Shown in pieces: positions 12,679 to 21,060 of a stretch of 21,327 nucleotides of DNA. The notes under the pieces were generated by a model. It was not told the DNA's origin and did no database searches. It was given only the letters and a program-made list of their open reading frames with translations. The stretch spans positions 1-21,327 of the forward strand of contig DATAYF010000145.1 of the NCBI GenBank assembly GCA_036272735.1. Direction: 5' to 3'. The stretch comes from DATAYF01 sp036272735. Lineage in GTDB: Bacteria > Chloroflexota > Ktedonobacteria > Ktedonobacterales > Ktedonobacteraceae. Each line of letters begins with the position of its first letter. Positions within the stretch are counted from its first letter, which is position 1. Both the position numbers and the translations under genes were made by a program.

Positions 12679-14631
12679 ATGGGAATGCATGGCATGAGAG
12701 GCGGCAGTATGGCGACCTACCTTGAGGAGCAGAAAAAGCGTGGTCGCAAGACTGATGCGCGCACGGTGCGACGTATAGTCCAGGCTTTCAAGCCGTACAG
12801 AATTCAGATTATCCTGGTCATCATCGCCATCCTTGCCACCACCTCGCTTGGCCTGGTCAATCCGCTATTGATCCAGCGCATTTTCGATGATGCCATTCTG
12901 CCACGTAACCTCAATAAGCTGATCATTTATGTAGCGATTATGTTCGTTACCCCTGTCATCTCCGGCCTGATCGGCGTGTATCAGACCTACCTGAATAACG
13001 CTATCGGGCAGAACGTGATGCGCGACTTCCGCAATCGGCTCTACAAGCATTTGCAAGCTATGCCGCTACGCTTCTTTACTTCGACACGTACTGGCGAAAT
13101 CCAATCGCGCCTCTCCAACGATGTAAACGGCGTAGAGGGGGTCGTCACCAATACGGCAACGAGCACCGTCGCCAACATTTCGACGGTGATCAGCACGATT
13201 ATCGCCATGTTTATACTCAGTCCATTGCTGACGGTGATCTCGCTCGCGGCACTGCCCTTTTTCTTGTGGATTACCTACAAGGTCGGAAACGTGCGCCGCG
13301 TGACCAGCAAAGAGACGCAGCAGAGCATGGCAACCCTGACGGCGATGATGCAAGAAACGCTCTCGGTCAGTGGCATCTTGCTGATGAAGGTCTTCGGGCG
13401 CCAGGACTATGCACGCAGCCAGTTCGAGGGCGAGAACCAGAACCTGACCAACCTGGAAATTCGCCAGGCGCTGATTGGGCGCTGGTTCTTCATGTTCGTC
13501 GGAACCTTCTTCTCCATCCTGCCAGCCGTGATCTACCTGGTTGGCGGTCTGCAATACATCAATCACCAGCATATGACCTTCGGCATCATCGTGGCTTTCA
13601 CCACGTTACAGAGCCGCCTCTTTTTCCCCATCGGTCAGTTGCTGACCATCCAGGTGGAAATCCAGGGGGCACTGGCACTTTTCGACCGCATCTTCGAGTA
13701 TCTCGACCTGCCAATCACTATCAGCGACAAAAACAAGGCCATCGAGCTACAGCCCAACCAGACGCGCGGCTTTGTCAGCTTCAAGGATGTCAGCTTCTCC
13801 TATAAAAAGGGCGAAGATGACTACCCCATGCTGAAGCCCGTACCCAGGGACGAGGATGAGAAAGCAGAGACGGAGCAGCCAGCAATAAAAGAGGAGGAAG
13901 AGGATATTCCTGATCGTCCGACGCTCAACCACGTCTCGTTCGAGATTGCGCCAGGACAACTTGCGGCGCTGGTTGGTCCGAGCGGCGCGGGCAAAACCAC
14001 GATCACCTACATGGTGCCACGCCTCTACGATGTAGAAGACGGCGCGGTAGAAATCGATGGGCACAACGTCAAGGATATTAAGCTGACCTCGCTTGGTGAC
14101 GTGGTTGGTATGGTGACGCAGGAAACCTACCTCTTCCATGCTTCGGTACGCGAGAACCTGCTCTATGCGCGGCTCGACGCAACCGATGAGGAGATGATTG
14201 CCGCCGCTAAAGCCGCCGCCATCCACGAGCGTATCATGGAGCTTGACCAGGGCTACGATACGATTGTCGGTGAGCGCGGCTACAAGCTTTCCGGCGGCGA
14301 GAAGCAGCGTATCGCTATCGCGCGCGTCATCCTCAAAAATCCTTGCATCTTAATTCTCGACGAGGCCACCAGCGCCCTCGATACACACTCGGAACGCCTG
14401 ATCCAGGCCGCGCTGGAGCCGCTAATGAAGGGCCGCACGACGCTTGCCATTGCGCACCGCCTCTCGACCATCCTGGCCGCCGACGTGATCCTGGTGGTCG
14501 ATCAGGGTCAGATTGTGGAACGCGGCACGCACCAGGAGCTGCTTGAGTATAATGGCCTCTACGCCCGCCTCTACAACGAGCAATTTTCGCAGATGAAAGA
14601 GCGCGAAGAAGAACACGAAATCGTGGTGTAA
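12679..14631 (+). CDS. ABC exporter half-transporter (MsbA/LmrA type)
   Basis: A 650-residue fused transmembrane and ATPase half-transporter that would work as a homodimer or with a partner encoded elsewhere. The six-helix ABC membrane domain spans about residues 35-320. The nucleotide-binding domain has Walker A GPSGAGKTT near 434-442, Q-loop (TQETY), signature LSGGEKQR near 536, Walker B ILDEATSALD with D561, and H-loop AHRLST. Between FSYKKG and TLNHVSFEI there is an insertion of about 40 residues rich in Glu/Asp, including a run of five acidic residues. In standard exporters these two strands are joined by a short turn. AGGAG lies about 11 nt before the ATG. Substrate unknown. A palindromic terminator follows 10 bp after the stop. 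Confidence 0.93.
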   Translation: MGMHGMRGGSMATYLEEQKKRGRKTDARTVRRIVQAFKPYRIQIILVIIAILATTSLGLVNPLLIQRIFDDAILPRNLNKLIIYVAIMFVTPVISGLIGVYQTYLNNAIGQNVMRDFRNRLYKHLQAMPLRFFTSTRTGEIQSRLSNDVNGVEGVVTNTATSTVANISTVISTIIAMFILSPLLTVISLAALPFFLWITYKVGNVRRVTSKETQQSMATLTAMMQETLSVSGILLMKVFGRQDYARSQFEGENQNLTNLEIRQALIGRWFFMFVGTFFSILPAVIYLVGGLQYINHQHMTFGIIVAFTTLQSRLFFPIGQLLTIQVEIQGALALFDRIFEYLDLPITISDKNKAIELQPNQTRGFVSFKDVSFSYKKGEDDYPMLKPVPRDEDEKAETEQPAIKEEEEDIPDRPTLNHVSFEIAPGQLAALVGPSGAGKTTITYMVPRLYDVEDGAVEIDGHNVKDIKLTSLGDVVGMVTQETYLFHASVRENLLYARLDATDEEMIAAAKAAAIHERIMELDQGYDTIVGERGYKLSGGEKQRIAIARVILKNPCILILDEATSALDTHSERLIQAALEPLMKGRTTLAIAHRLSTILAADVILVVDQGQIVERGTHQELLEYNGLYARLYNEQFSQMKEREEEHEIVV

Positions 14632-14641
14632 CCAAAAACAC

Positions 14642-14687
14642 ATAAAGGATTATTAATGGTTTCCGGAAACCATTAATAATCCTTTAT
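14642..14687. terminator. 46-bp perfect palindrome after the ABC gene
   Basis: Exact reverse-complement halves around CCGG. The left side reads ATAAAGGATTA before the shared inner arm TTAATGGTTTC. T-rich sequence at the right end (CCTTTATATATTG) supplies a U-tract for the + strand ABC transcript. It has the same length and inner 24 bp as the palindrome at 83-128, except for the central CG/GC swap. Confidence 0.85.
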
Positions 14688-14719
14688 ATATTGCTAAACC
14701 ACAACTCACTTGCTTGAAC

Positions 14720-14779
14720 AGAACATATAAACAAAGCTTAATGGTTTCCGGAAACCATTAAGCTTTGTTTATATGTTCT
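14720..14779. terminator. 60-bp perfect palindrome after the acetamidase gene
   Basis: Thirty base pairs are perfectly complementary around CCGG with no spacer. The outer arm AGAACATATAAACAAAGC differs from the two other palindromes, but the inner arm TTAATGGTTTC is identical. It begins 13 bp beyond the stop of the minus-strand acetamidase gene. Read on that strand, it ends in a T-rich arm, so it should terminate that transcript. Confidence 0.85.
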
Positions 14780-14791
14780 TCCTTAGGAAGC

Positions 14792-15754
14792 CTACAACGA
14801 TATCGCCAGGCGCTCATCGGGCAGCATGGCATGCACGCCGTGGACACCATTGGCGATTTGCGTCACGCGCAGGTCCACCACCACGCTTGCTAGCGCCAAC
14901 GCCCGCACCTTCGAGATGCCATGCTGCTCCATCATAATGTCCAGCATGGTATCCAGGGCCAGGAGCGAGGCTTCATGCAAATCTTCGTGAAAGCCCAGCG
15001 TGATCCAGGCACCATCAATTCTGGCACGCGGCGTTTTCAGGTGCAGGTCTTCGCGCACGTGAAACGTCAGATCCACCATATCGATGCCACATTCAATCGC
15101 TACGCCGCTCACCTCACCATCGCCCTGTACCGCGTGCCCATCGCCGGTGGAGAACAGCGCACCCGGCACCGCTATCGGTAAATATAATGTGCTGCCAGCA
15201 ACCAGCTCTTTGCAATCGATGTTACCTCCACAATAGCGCGGCGGCACTGTAGAATGGATGCCTGGCTCATCCGGTGGCAGGCCCATCACGCCCATAAATG
15301 GTCGCAGCGCCACCGTATCGCCAAACTGGTCGCGCCCGGTCATCGTGTCCGTGTCCAGGCTCCAATCCAGGTAAATACGCTCATCGATCAGGCCCAGGGC
15401 ACGATTGACGCTGCTATCCCTGCCACCAGCAGCGACCCAGCCCCACGCGCCAGGACGAATATCGTTGATACGCACCTCTAACGCCATACCCGGTTGTGCT
15501 CCACGCACGTACACGGGACCGCACAGCGCGTGACCGCCATCGCGCTCTTTATCGCGTGGCTCGAAGCGTTGCGTGGCACGCCCCTCGTGTGGCGGCTCAA
15601 GGTTCCAGCCGGAATCCAGCGTGCGAAAACGCACCGTGTCGCCCGAATCGATGCGAAGCACCGGCGCGTAATCACGTGAAAAGCTCCCATGCAGGGTAGC
15701 GCGGTCTGGCTCTATAGAATAGCTGGTCAAAATGATGCTGCTCTCCTTCCACAT
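14792..15754 (-). CDS. Acetamidase/formamidase-family amidohydrolase
   Basis: A cytoplasmic hydrolase of the FmdA/AmdA family, whose members release ammonia from formamide or acetamide. The 320 residues span the whole family fold. The N-terminal beta region contains VLRIDSGDTVRF, and the core block runs from PPRYCGGNIDCKEL (171-184) through LPIAVPGALFSTGDGHAVQGDGEVSG (191-217), the family signature. The ATG at 15754 has no ribosome binding site. AAGGAG at 15748-15743 lies 12 nt before a TTG at 15730, which would give a 312-residue protein and may be the true start. The exact amide substrate is not known. Confidence 0.9.
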   Translation of the reverse strand: MWKESSIILTSYSIEPDRATLHGSFSRDYAPVLRIDSGDTVRFRTLDSGWNLEPPHEGRATQRFEPRDKERDGGHALCGPVYVRGAQPGMALEVRINDIRPGAWGWVAAGGRDSSVNRALGLIDERIYLDWSLDTDTMTGRDQFGDTVALRPFMGVMGLPPDEPGIHSTVPPRYCGGNIDCKELVAGSTLYLPIAVPGALFSTGDGHAVQGDGEVSGVAIECGIDMVDLTFHVREDLHLKTPRARIDGAWITLGFHEDLHEASLLALDTMLDIMMEQHGISKVRALALASVVVDLRVTQIANGVHGVHAMLPDERLAISL

Positions 15755-15777
15755 ACTTGTAATATCAAACTTTTGTT

Positions 15778-15783
15778 ATTATA
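15778..15783 (-). promoter_or_regulatory. -10 box TATAAT for the acetamidase gene
   Basis: A perfect TATAAT on the minus strand predicts a start near 15771. That leaves only 17 nt before the ATG at 15754 but about 41 nt before the TTG at 15730, which favours the TTG start. No clear -35 is visible. Confidence 0.4.
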
Positions 15784-15844
15784 CCGTGAAAAGCGCAGCG
15801 TTCGCTTCCTCATCCATCCTGGCGCAACATCGAGATGGTATCTA

Positions 15845-16186
15845 CTACTCCTTGGGTAAGCTATCTCCAGGAAAACTTCGACAGGGATGAACTTCGTAGA
15901 CAAGCACACCAGCTTTTACCGCCGGGTCTTCTTCCATAATCTTTTTTACTTCTTCGACAGTAGCATTGAAAATTCCCACACCTGCCAGGTTGCTGTCATC
16001 AGCAACCGGACATACAATAGAGAGTAGGCCCTCGGCGCGCAGAGCGAAATTCCTGCGCCCATGTTCCCAAATGATTTTGTCGGCTCCATCCTCATATTTA
16101 TGCGGTCCAGGCCGCACAATAGCGATGCAATACTCCCTGGTAGTAGACAGCATCTGTCGCATAAACTCGTCGGTGATGGTGGTCAT
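15845..16186 (-). CDS. YCII-related small protein
   Basis: A 113-residue ferredoxin-like alpha/beta protein of the YCII-related family. The conserved His-Asp pair is visible as H42 (WEHGRRN) and D87 (EEDPAVKAGV). AGVGIFNATVEEV is the usual strand-helix segment before the aspartate. Some YCII relatives are dehalogenase-like or intermediate-handling enzymes, but the family role is mostly unknown. GGGGGAT lies a few bases before the ATG. The acetamidase gene starts 90 bp downstream on the same strand with its own -10 box. Confidence 0.75.
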   Translation of the reverse strand: MTTITDEFMRQMLSTTREYCIAIVRPGPHKYEDGADKIIWEHGRRNFALRAEGLLSIVCPVADDSNLAGVGIFNATVEEVKKIMEEDPAVKAGVLVYEVHPCRSFPGDSLPKE

Positions 16187-16238
16187 AGAGTTATCCCCCT
16201 AGAAACGTTAGCTTTACAGGTTTATACTGTTCTGTTTT

Positions 16239-16267
16239 AGCATAGCACATATGTTCGATACAATCAA
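16239..16267 (-). promoter_or_regulatory. Promoter TTGATT-17-TATGCT for the YCII-like gene
   Basis: On the minus strand TTGATT (16267 to 16262) and TATGCT (16244 to 16239) are 17 bp apart. The predicted start near 16232 gives a leader of about 46 nt. Confidence 0.45.
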
Positions 16268-16390
16268 TACATCAGGACCTGCTTGCTCTCATGCCAACTT
16301 TTATAAAGTAGGGAAACGTGCTATAGTGTACATTGGTTGGTCGTCATTATCAGCAGCAGCATGTAGATTATATCGAACAAGGAGCACACC

Positions 16391-17116
16391 ATGCAGGTCA
16401 TCTCGCCCCCTCGTTCTGGTAGGGTCGCTTTAAAATGGGGTCTTATCGTTGGCGCAATACTTGGCGTACTCACACTTGTGACCTTTATCCCGGTCATCGG
16501 CTTTATACTCAGCACTATTCTCTTCATTGTGGCCTACATACTCGCCGGTATGTTTGCTTCGAAAGAGACGGGTAAGGTAGGGACCGGTACCATCGCGGGG
16601 CTCTACACGGCCCTGCTTAGTACCATCATCTTTCTGGTTATCTTTGGTGTCTTTGCCGCGACGTTTGGTAGAGATGCATTTATACACGGCTTCACCACGA
16701 GCGCGAGTGCCCAGGGCCAGGACCCACAACAACTCATGCGCTACGCGGCAATTGGTGCCGTCTTCATTGCTATCATCTGGCTCGCTGTCGCGGCTGGCGT
16801 TGGCGCAGGGCTGGGCGCGATTGGTGGTTTGATTGGCAAAAATTCGTCTCCTATGAATACCAATCAAGCCTACAATCCCTATGCTCCTCAGCAACCGTCT
16901 TATCCTGGCTATCAGCCTCAGCCTAACAACCCCTACGCTCAACAAAACCCTTATCAGCAGGCTCCCGCATATCCACCGCCACCATATGCTGAGCAACAAC
17001 AAGAGCAGCAGCCCTATCCATACCCGCTGCCCTCTCAGGAGCAGCCACGCAATCCGTATACACCTCCATCCGATCCGCAAAATCCGCCACCCCCACCCTA
17101 CCCCATGAATCAATAA
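16391..17116 (+). CDS. Four-helix membrane protein with Pro/Gln/Tyr-rich tail
   Basis: A 241-residue protein with hydrophobic segments near residues 14-34, 36-53, 66-90 and 117-145, followed by a low-complexity cytoplasmic or external tail (about 150-241) rich in Pro, Gln, Tyr and Asn with repeated N-P-Y and P-x-Y-P units. The membrane part resembles small glycine-rich DUF-type proteins with paired helices, and I cannot name the family. AAGGAG lies about 7 nt before the ATG. A TATAGT at 16322-16327 is a possible -10 box. The gene ends 3 bp before a bidirectional terminator shared with valS. Function unknown. Confidence 0.75.
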   Translation: MQVISPPRSGRVALKWGLIVGAILGVLTLVTFIPVIGFILSTILFIVAYILAGMFASKETGKVGTGTIAGLYTALLSTIIFLVIFGVFAATFGRDAFIHGFTTSASAQGQDPQQLMRYAAIGAVFIAIIWLAVAAGVGAGLGAIGGLIGKNSSPMNTNQAYNPYAPQQPSYPGYQPQPNNPYAQQNPYQQAPAYPPPPYAEQQQEQQPYPYPLPSQEQPRNPYTPPSDPQNPPPPPYPMNQ

Positions 17117-17118
17117 AA

Positions 17119-17164
17119 AGACACCCCGATGGAGGTTTCGCACGAAACCTCCATCGGGGTGTCT
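17119..17164. terminator. Bidirectional terminator between the membrane protein gene and valS
   Basis: A 22-bp perfect stem (17119-17140 with 17143-17164) and 2-nt spacer. Read on the minus strand it is followed by TTTTTATT, an excellent terminator for valS, whose stop is at 17174. On the + strand it follows the membrane protein stop by 2 bp. The apex GGTTTCG/CGAAACC matches the three other palindromes; the rest of the arm is GC-rich and different. Confidence 0.85.
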
Positions 17165-17173
17165 AAAGGCAGT

Positions 17174-19909
17174 TTAATTTAGCAGTTCGGCTCGCTGCTC
17201 CTGCAACTTGGCGAGGCGCTCCTGCTGGGCTGCCAGCTTCTCACGCTCCTTCTCGACCACTTCAGGTTTGGCTCTGCTGACAAAGTTCTGATTAGCCAGC
17301 TTCGTCTGCAAACGTTGCAGCTCCTGCTGGGTTTGCATGATCTCTTTATCGAAGCGCGCCACCTCTTTGGCGATATCGATCATGCCAGCAAGCGGCAGGT
17401 AAATTTCCACGGCACCAGCCAACAGGCCCATCGCCTGCTCTGGCTTCTGCGCGAGCGTCTGGCGCAGTTCGGGTGGCTGCGTGCGAGCCAGGAACTCGAT
17501 CAACGGGGCCTGCTCCTCGAATGTTGGCACGTTGTCACCAACGACCAGGATGGCGGGTATACGCCGCGCTGGCTCGACATTCATCTGATTACGCGCATCA
17601 CGAATACGCGTGATCACCTCTTGCAGCAGGCTAAACTGCCGCTCCGCCTGCTCATCGATCAGGTTGGAGTCGTGCTGCGGCCACTCAGCCACAATCAGCG
17701 CCGAGGCAGGCCAGCGCTCTTTGTGCGGCTCGCTGACGTTGTACAGGTGCTGCCACACCTCTTCGGTGATAAACGGCATGAAAGGATGCAACAGACGCAT
17801 GCTCTGATCCAGCACAGCGCGCAGGATACCAGCGGTTGCGCTACGAGCTTCGGCACCCCCCTGCATCTGCACCTTGGCAATCTCAACGTACCAGTCACAA
17901 TAATCCGACCAGAAGAATTCGTTGATCTGGCGTCCAGCTTCACCAAGCTGGAAATCATCGATCAGCCTCGTGGCATTGCCAACGACCTGTTCCAGGCGGC
18001 TCAGTATCCAGCGATCCGCGAGCGTATGCGGCTGCACGTCGCTCAACGCCGGAATGCCACCGCCGATCTCCGCTGTTGTCATCAACACAAAACGCGAGGC
18101 ATTCCAGATCTTGTTGGCAAAGTTACGGTTGCCGACAACGCGCTCTTCAACCAGCTTCATATCGTTTCCTGGCGTGCTGCTGGTCGCCAACATGAAGCGC
18201 AGCGCATCGGTGCCGAATTTGTCCATAATGTCGAGGGGGTCGACCCTGTTGTCCCTCGACTTACTCATTTTCGCGCCCTTCGCGTCACGCACCATGCCGT
18301 GCAGGTAGACGGTGTCGAACGGGATCGTGCCCATGAAGTGGATACCCGCCATCACCATACGTGCGACCCAGAAAAAGATGATATCGTAGCCCGTCTCCAA
18401 CACGCTGGTTGGATAGTAGCGGCGCAGGTCCGGTGTATCATCCGTCCAACCAAGCGTGCTGAACGGCCACAGCCATGAACTAAACCATGTGTCGAGCACG
18501 TCCTCGTCCTGGTGCACCGCCTCGCTCCCGCACGTTGGGCACGCACTGATATCTTCGCGACTCACGGTCATCGCGTTACAATCATCGCAATACCAGACCG
18601 GAATACGATGGCCCCACCACAACTGGCGTGAGATACACCAATCGTGAATATTTTCCAACCAGTCGGTATACGTCTTGTCGAAACGTTCCGGCACGATCCT
18701 AATCAGGCCATACTTCACCGCGTTAAGCGCGGGCGTCGCCAGCGGCATCATCTTGACGAACCATTGCTTCGAGATCAGCGGCTCCACAACTGTATCACAG
18801 CGCTGGCAGTGGCCCAGCGGTACCATGTACTCATCGATCTTGACGATCAGGCCAAGCTGTTGCAGATCGGCCACGAGCCGCGTGCGAGCCTCGTAGCGGT
18901 CCAGGCCAGCGTACGGACCAGCCTCGGTGGTCATTTTGGCGTCGAAGCCGATCACCTGTACAGCGGGCAAATGGTGGCGCTGACCAATCTCGAAGTCGGT
19001 TGGATCGTGCGCTGGCGTGACCTTGACCGCGCCGGTGCCGAACCCGGTCTCGACGGCGTCATCGGCCACGATGGGAATTTCGCGCCCGATCACTGGCACA
19101 ATCGCGCTGCGCCCGATCATATCTTTATAGCGCGCATCTTTCGGATTGACGGCGATGGCGGTATCGCCCAGAATCGTCTCTGGACGTGTGGTTGCCACAC
19201 TGATGTATTCAGTGTTGGGATGACCGGCGATGGGCTGCAACGGATAGCGCACGTACGTCAGGGTTCCAGCGGTCTCGACATGGTTCACTTCCAGGTCTGA
19301 CAGTGCGCTCATGCAGCGTGGGCACCAGCTAATGATGCGTTCCCCACGGTAAATCAATCCTTCTTCGTACAGGCGCACAAAGACCTCGCGCACTGCTTTG
19401 GACGGGCCATCGTCTAACGTAAAGCGTTCACGCGACCAGTCGCACGAAGCGCCCAGGCGGCGATGCTGGTCCTGAATACGGCTCTTATACTGGTCCACCC
19501 ACTGCCAGACGCGCTCCACGAAAGCTTCGCGCCCCAACTTATGGCGGTCAGTACCCTCCGTTGCCAGTAGCCGCTCCACCACGTTCTGCGTTGAGATACC
19601 CGCGTGGTCCTCGCCGGGCACCCACAGCGTCTCGTCACCCTGCATGCGGTGATAACGAATTAAGATATCCTCGATAGTGGTGGTGAGGGCCTGCCCAATG
19701 TGCAACGCAGCGGTCACGTTGGGCGGTGGCATGCTGATCACGAACGGTTTGCGGCTGGGGTTGGGGCGCGGCTTAAAGTAGCCACCCTCTTCCCAAAAGC
19801 GATACCATTTGCCCTCGACCGCCTGCGGCTCATACGCCTTAGGCAAGTCGGTTAGCGCCATGCTCTGTTGGTTCTCCTCGTTTCCAGTCGTCTTGCCCTG
19901 ATCGATCAT
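17174..19909 (-). CDS. valS: Valyl-tRNA synthetase
   Basis: Charges tRNA-Val with valine and edits threonine. The 911-residue class I enzyme has PPPNVTAALHIGQ at 61-73 (the HIGH motif, here H-I-G-Q), the CP1 editing insert (VATTRPETILGDTAIAVNP), Cys pairs of metal-binding knuckles (WCPRC, CDDCNAMTV...CPTCGSE), KMSKS at 547-551, the anticodon-binding domain, and the C-terminal ValRS coiled coil (FDKEIMQTQQELQRLQTKL onward). The last residue of HIGH is glutamine rather than histidine. The ATG at 19909 is preceded by AGGAGG with 7-nt spacing; a GTG lies directly before it. Expression is under a T-box leader immediately upstream. A terminator follows the stop. Confidence 0.97.
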   Translation of the reverse strand: MIDQGKTTGNEENQQSMALTDLPKAYEPQAVEGKWYRFWEEGGYFKPRPNPSRKPFVISMPPPNVTAALHIGQALTTTIEDILIRYHRMQGDETLWVPGEDHAGISTQNVVERLLATEGTDRHKLGREAFVERVWQWVDQYKSRIQDQHRRLGASCDWSRERFTLDDGPSKAVREVFVRLYEEGLIYRGERIISWCPRCMSALSDLEVNHVETAGTLTYVRYPLQPIAGHPNTEYISVATTRPETILGDTAIAVNPKDARYKDMIGRSAIVPVIGREIPIVADDAVETGFGTGAVKVTPAHDPTDFEIGQRHHLPAVQVIGFDAKMTTEAGPYAGLDRYEARTRLVADLQQLGLIVKIDEYMVPLGHCQRCDTVVEPLISKQWFVKMMPLATPALNAVKYGLIRIVPERFDKTYTDWLENIHDWCISRQLWWGHRIPVWYCDDCNAMTVSREDISACPTCGSEAVHQDEDVLDTWFSSWLWPFSTLGWTDDTPDLRRYYPTSVLETGYDIIFFWVARMVMAGIHFMGTIPFDTVYLHGMVRDAKGAKMSKSRDNRVDPLDIMDKFGTDALRFMLATSSTPGNDMKLVEERVVGNRNFANKIWNASRFVLMTTAEIGGGIPALSDVQPHTLADRWILSRLEQVVGNATRLIDDFQLGEAGRQINEFFWSDYCDWYVEIAKVQMQGGAEARSATAGILRAVLDQSMRLLHPFMPFITEEVWQHLYNVSEPHKERWPASALIVAEWPQHDSNLIDEQAERQFSLLQEVITRIRDARNQMNVEPARRIPAILVVGDNVPTFEEQAPLIEFLARTQPPELRQTLAQKPEQAMGLLAGAVEIYLPLAGMIDIAKEVARFDKEIMQTQQELQRLQTKLANQNFVSRAKPEVVEKEREKLAAQQERLAKLQEQRAELLN

Positions 19910-19937
19910 CACTACTCCTCCTGCTTGCTCGCTAACA

Positions 19938-20328
19938 TAAAAAAGCCCTTCCCGTCAAGGACGAGAAAGGGATGTAGCTCGTGGTACCACCTTGTTTCGA
20001 CCAGGGCATCTATTTCTAGCCAACTCGTACGTTTGCTAACTTACTAGCCTGATCCTCATTAACGCGTTATCGGGCGCACCCGTGGCAACAACCTACTCTA
20101 CGTATCCCCTGCTTGTTTACACCGCACAACTGTTATGATTATCTCTGTACTTTTAAGAAAACAGAGATGGGCACACGCTTATTCCCAGGTTCGTGTTGAT
20201 GATGTTGCCAGACTCTCAGGCGACCTTCGGTGCATTACATCCGAGAAAGACTCTCAGCCGGTGATCTTTCCTCTCTTGCGGCTCTTGCCCCTACTCTTCC
20301 TGATTAGCGTCTCTTATAAGATTGTATT
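19938..20328 (-). promoter_or_regulatory. T-box riboswitch leader of valS (GUC specifier)
   Basis: On the minus strand the leader contains stem I with TCAGG (20303-20299) paired to CCTGA (20220-20216), an AGTA element at 20295-20292 and GAA at 20228-20226. The specifier loop offers GTC (20224-20222), a valine codon. The T-box sequence AGGTGGTACCACG spans about 19992-19980, with TGGT matching the ACCA end of tRNA-Val. The terminator is a stem of CCCTT with AAGGG plus CGTC/GACG (19971 to 19946), followed by six T residues (19944-19939). Uncharged tRNA-Val would stabilise the antiterminator and switch valS on. No gene lies in 19913-20334. Confidence 0.88.
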
Positions 20329-20334
20329 GAATGT

Positions 20335-20363
20335 AGTCTAGCGAATACATCACACATTGTCAA
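20335..20363 (-). promoter_or_regulatory. Promoter TTGACA-17-TAGACT for the valS T-box transcript
   Basis: On the minus strand TTGACA (20363 to 20358) and TAGACT (20340 to 20335) have an exact 17-bp spacer. Transcription from about 20328 begins just before T-box stem I. Confidence 0.65.
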
Positions 20364-20383
20364 GTAGGCAAACACAGCCTCAT

Positions 20384-20406
20384 AGCCCTATAAAGGTTGT
20401 AGGGCT
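20384..20406. repeat. Short inverted repeat between pseudogene and valS promoter
   Basis: AGCCCTA (20384-20390) and TAGGGCT (20400-20406) form a 7-bp stem with a 9-nt loop. It lies about 60 bp beyond the pseudogene stop on that strand and could be its old terminator, but it has no T-tract. Confidence 0.35.
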
Positions 20407-20464
20407 GCATCAACGTGCTCTTCTTGAATTTCAAGCTGTAAAATGAGCAGGAAGTGCATCGCTA

Positions 20465-21059
20465 TTACTGGTTCGCGAGCGGGAATAATCGCTCGGCTTC
20501 CGCCAGCGATTGCACAGTAGCAAGCTGCACAATCAGGTTTGTAGCTGCTCAGGATCTTGGGTCGCACTGATATACCCTTCTGCCTGACCTTGTAGTGCAG
20601 GAAAACGTGTTGAGATGATATTATGAATCGCGTCCTGTAATGCCTGGCGCTGCCCCTTTTTTATCCCCCCGCTCCTCACCTCGCTCCATAGCAGTGTCTT
20701 CTAACCACGCAATGATTGGGTTCTCTTCCCTATTCATCTCCATAAGCCTCCTTTTGAGCCACTGTAGATTCTCGGCGTCCTTTTTCATCGCCAGGCCAGC
20801 GAACATATATCCCAGATCGAGCAAGTCATTTTCCCCGTTTTCTGAAGGGCCTCATCCATTCGTAGGACAACTTCCTGGGTGGCCCCACCTTTGGTGAGCG
20901 GCAAAAACGGGAGCATACTTTCGTGGCCGGTCGCCAGAATCTCTTCGGGCCTGAGTCGTCCAACCTCGATGACCGTAAAGTGAAAGACCAGTACTACCTC
21001 TTCGCCCCCTGCTCCTGGAACAGTCCAGCGCAACGGCGAGGCGGGAAGAGGACGATCAT
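20465..21059 (-). pseudogene. Rpn-family (PD-(D/E)XK, transposase-like) protein remnant
   Basis: Three minus-strand frames join into one recognisable C-terminal part of an Rpn/DUF4351-type protein. The first has RPEEILATGHESMLPFLPLTKGG and VLRMDEAL. After a frameshift near 20830 comes DLLDLGYMFAGLAMKKD...NLQWLKRRL through MERGEERGDKKG. After another near 20650 comes QALQDAIHNIISTRFPAL...ATQDPEQLQ, and after a third near 20535 LIVQLATVQSLAEAERLF, with a stop at 20465-20467. The N-terminal nuclease core is missing: the coding similarity stops at about 21059, where an IS605-like end begins. Intact relatives are recombination-promoting nucleases of mobile origin. Confidence 0.75.
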
Positions 21060-21060
21060 T

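Noticed and set aside
16430..17143. 237-codon minus-strand frame
   Set aside because: Antisense to the membrane protein gene; its composition mirrors the Pro/Gln-rich tail codons and it runs through a terminator.
17315..18478. 387-codon open frame on the + strand
   Set aside because: It is fully antisense to valS. It has no domain sense, and it arises from codon bias of the real gene.
20135..20341. 68-codon + strand frame with a hydrophobic end
   Set aside because: It lies opposite T-box stem I and the valS promoter, and it has no ribosome binding site.
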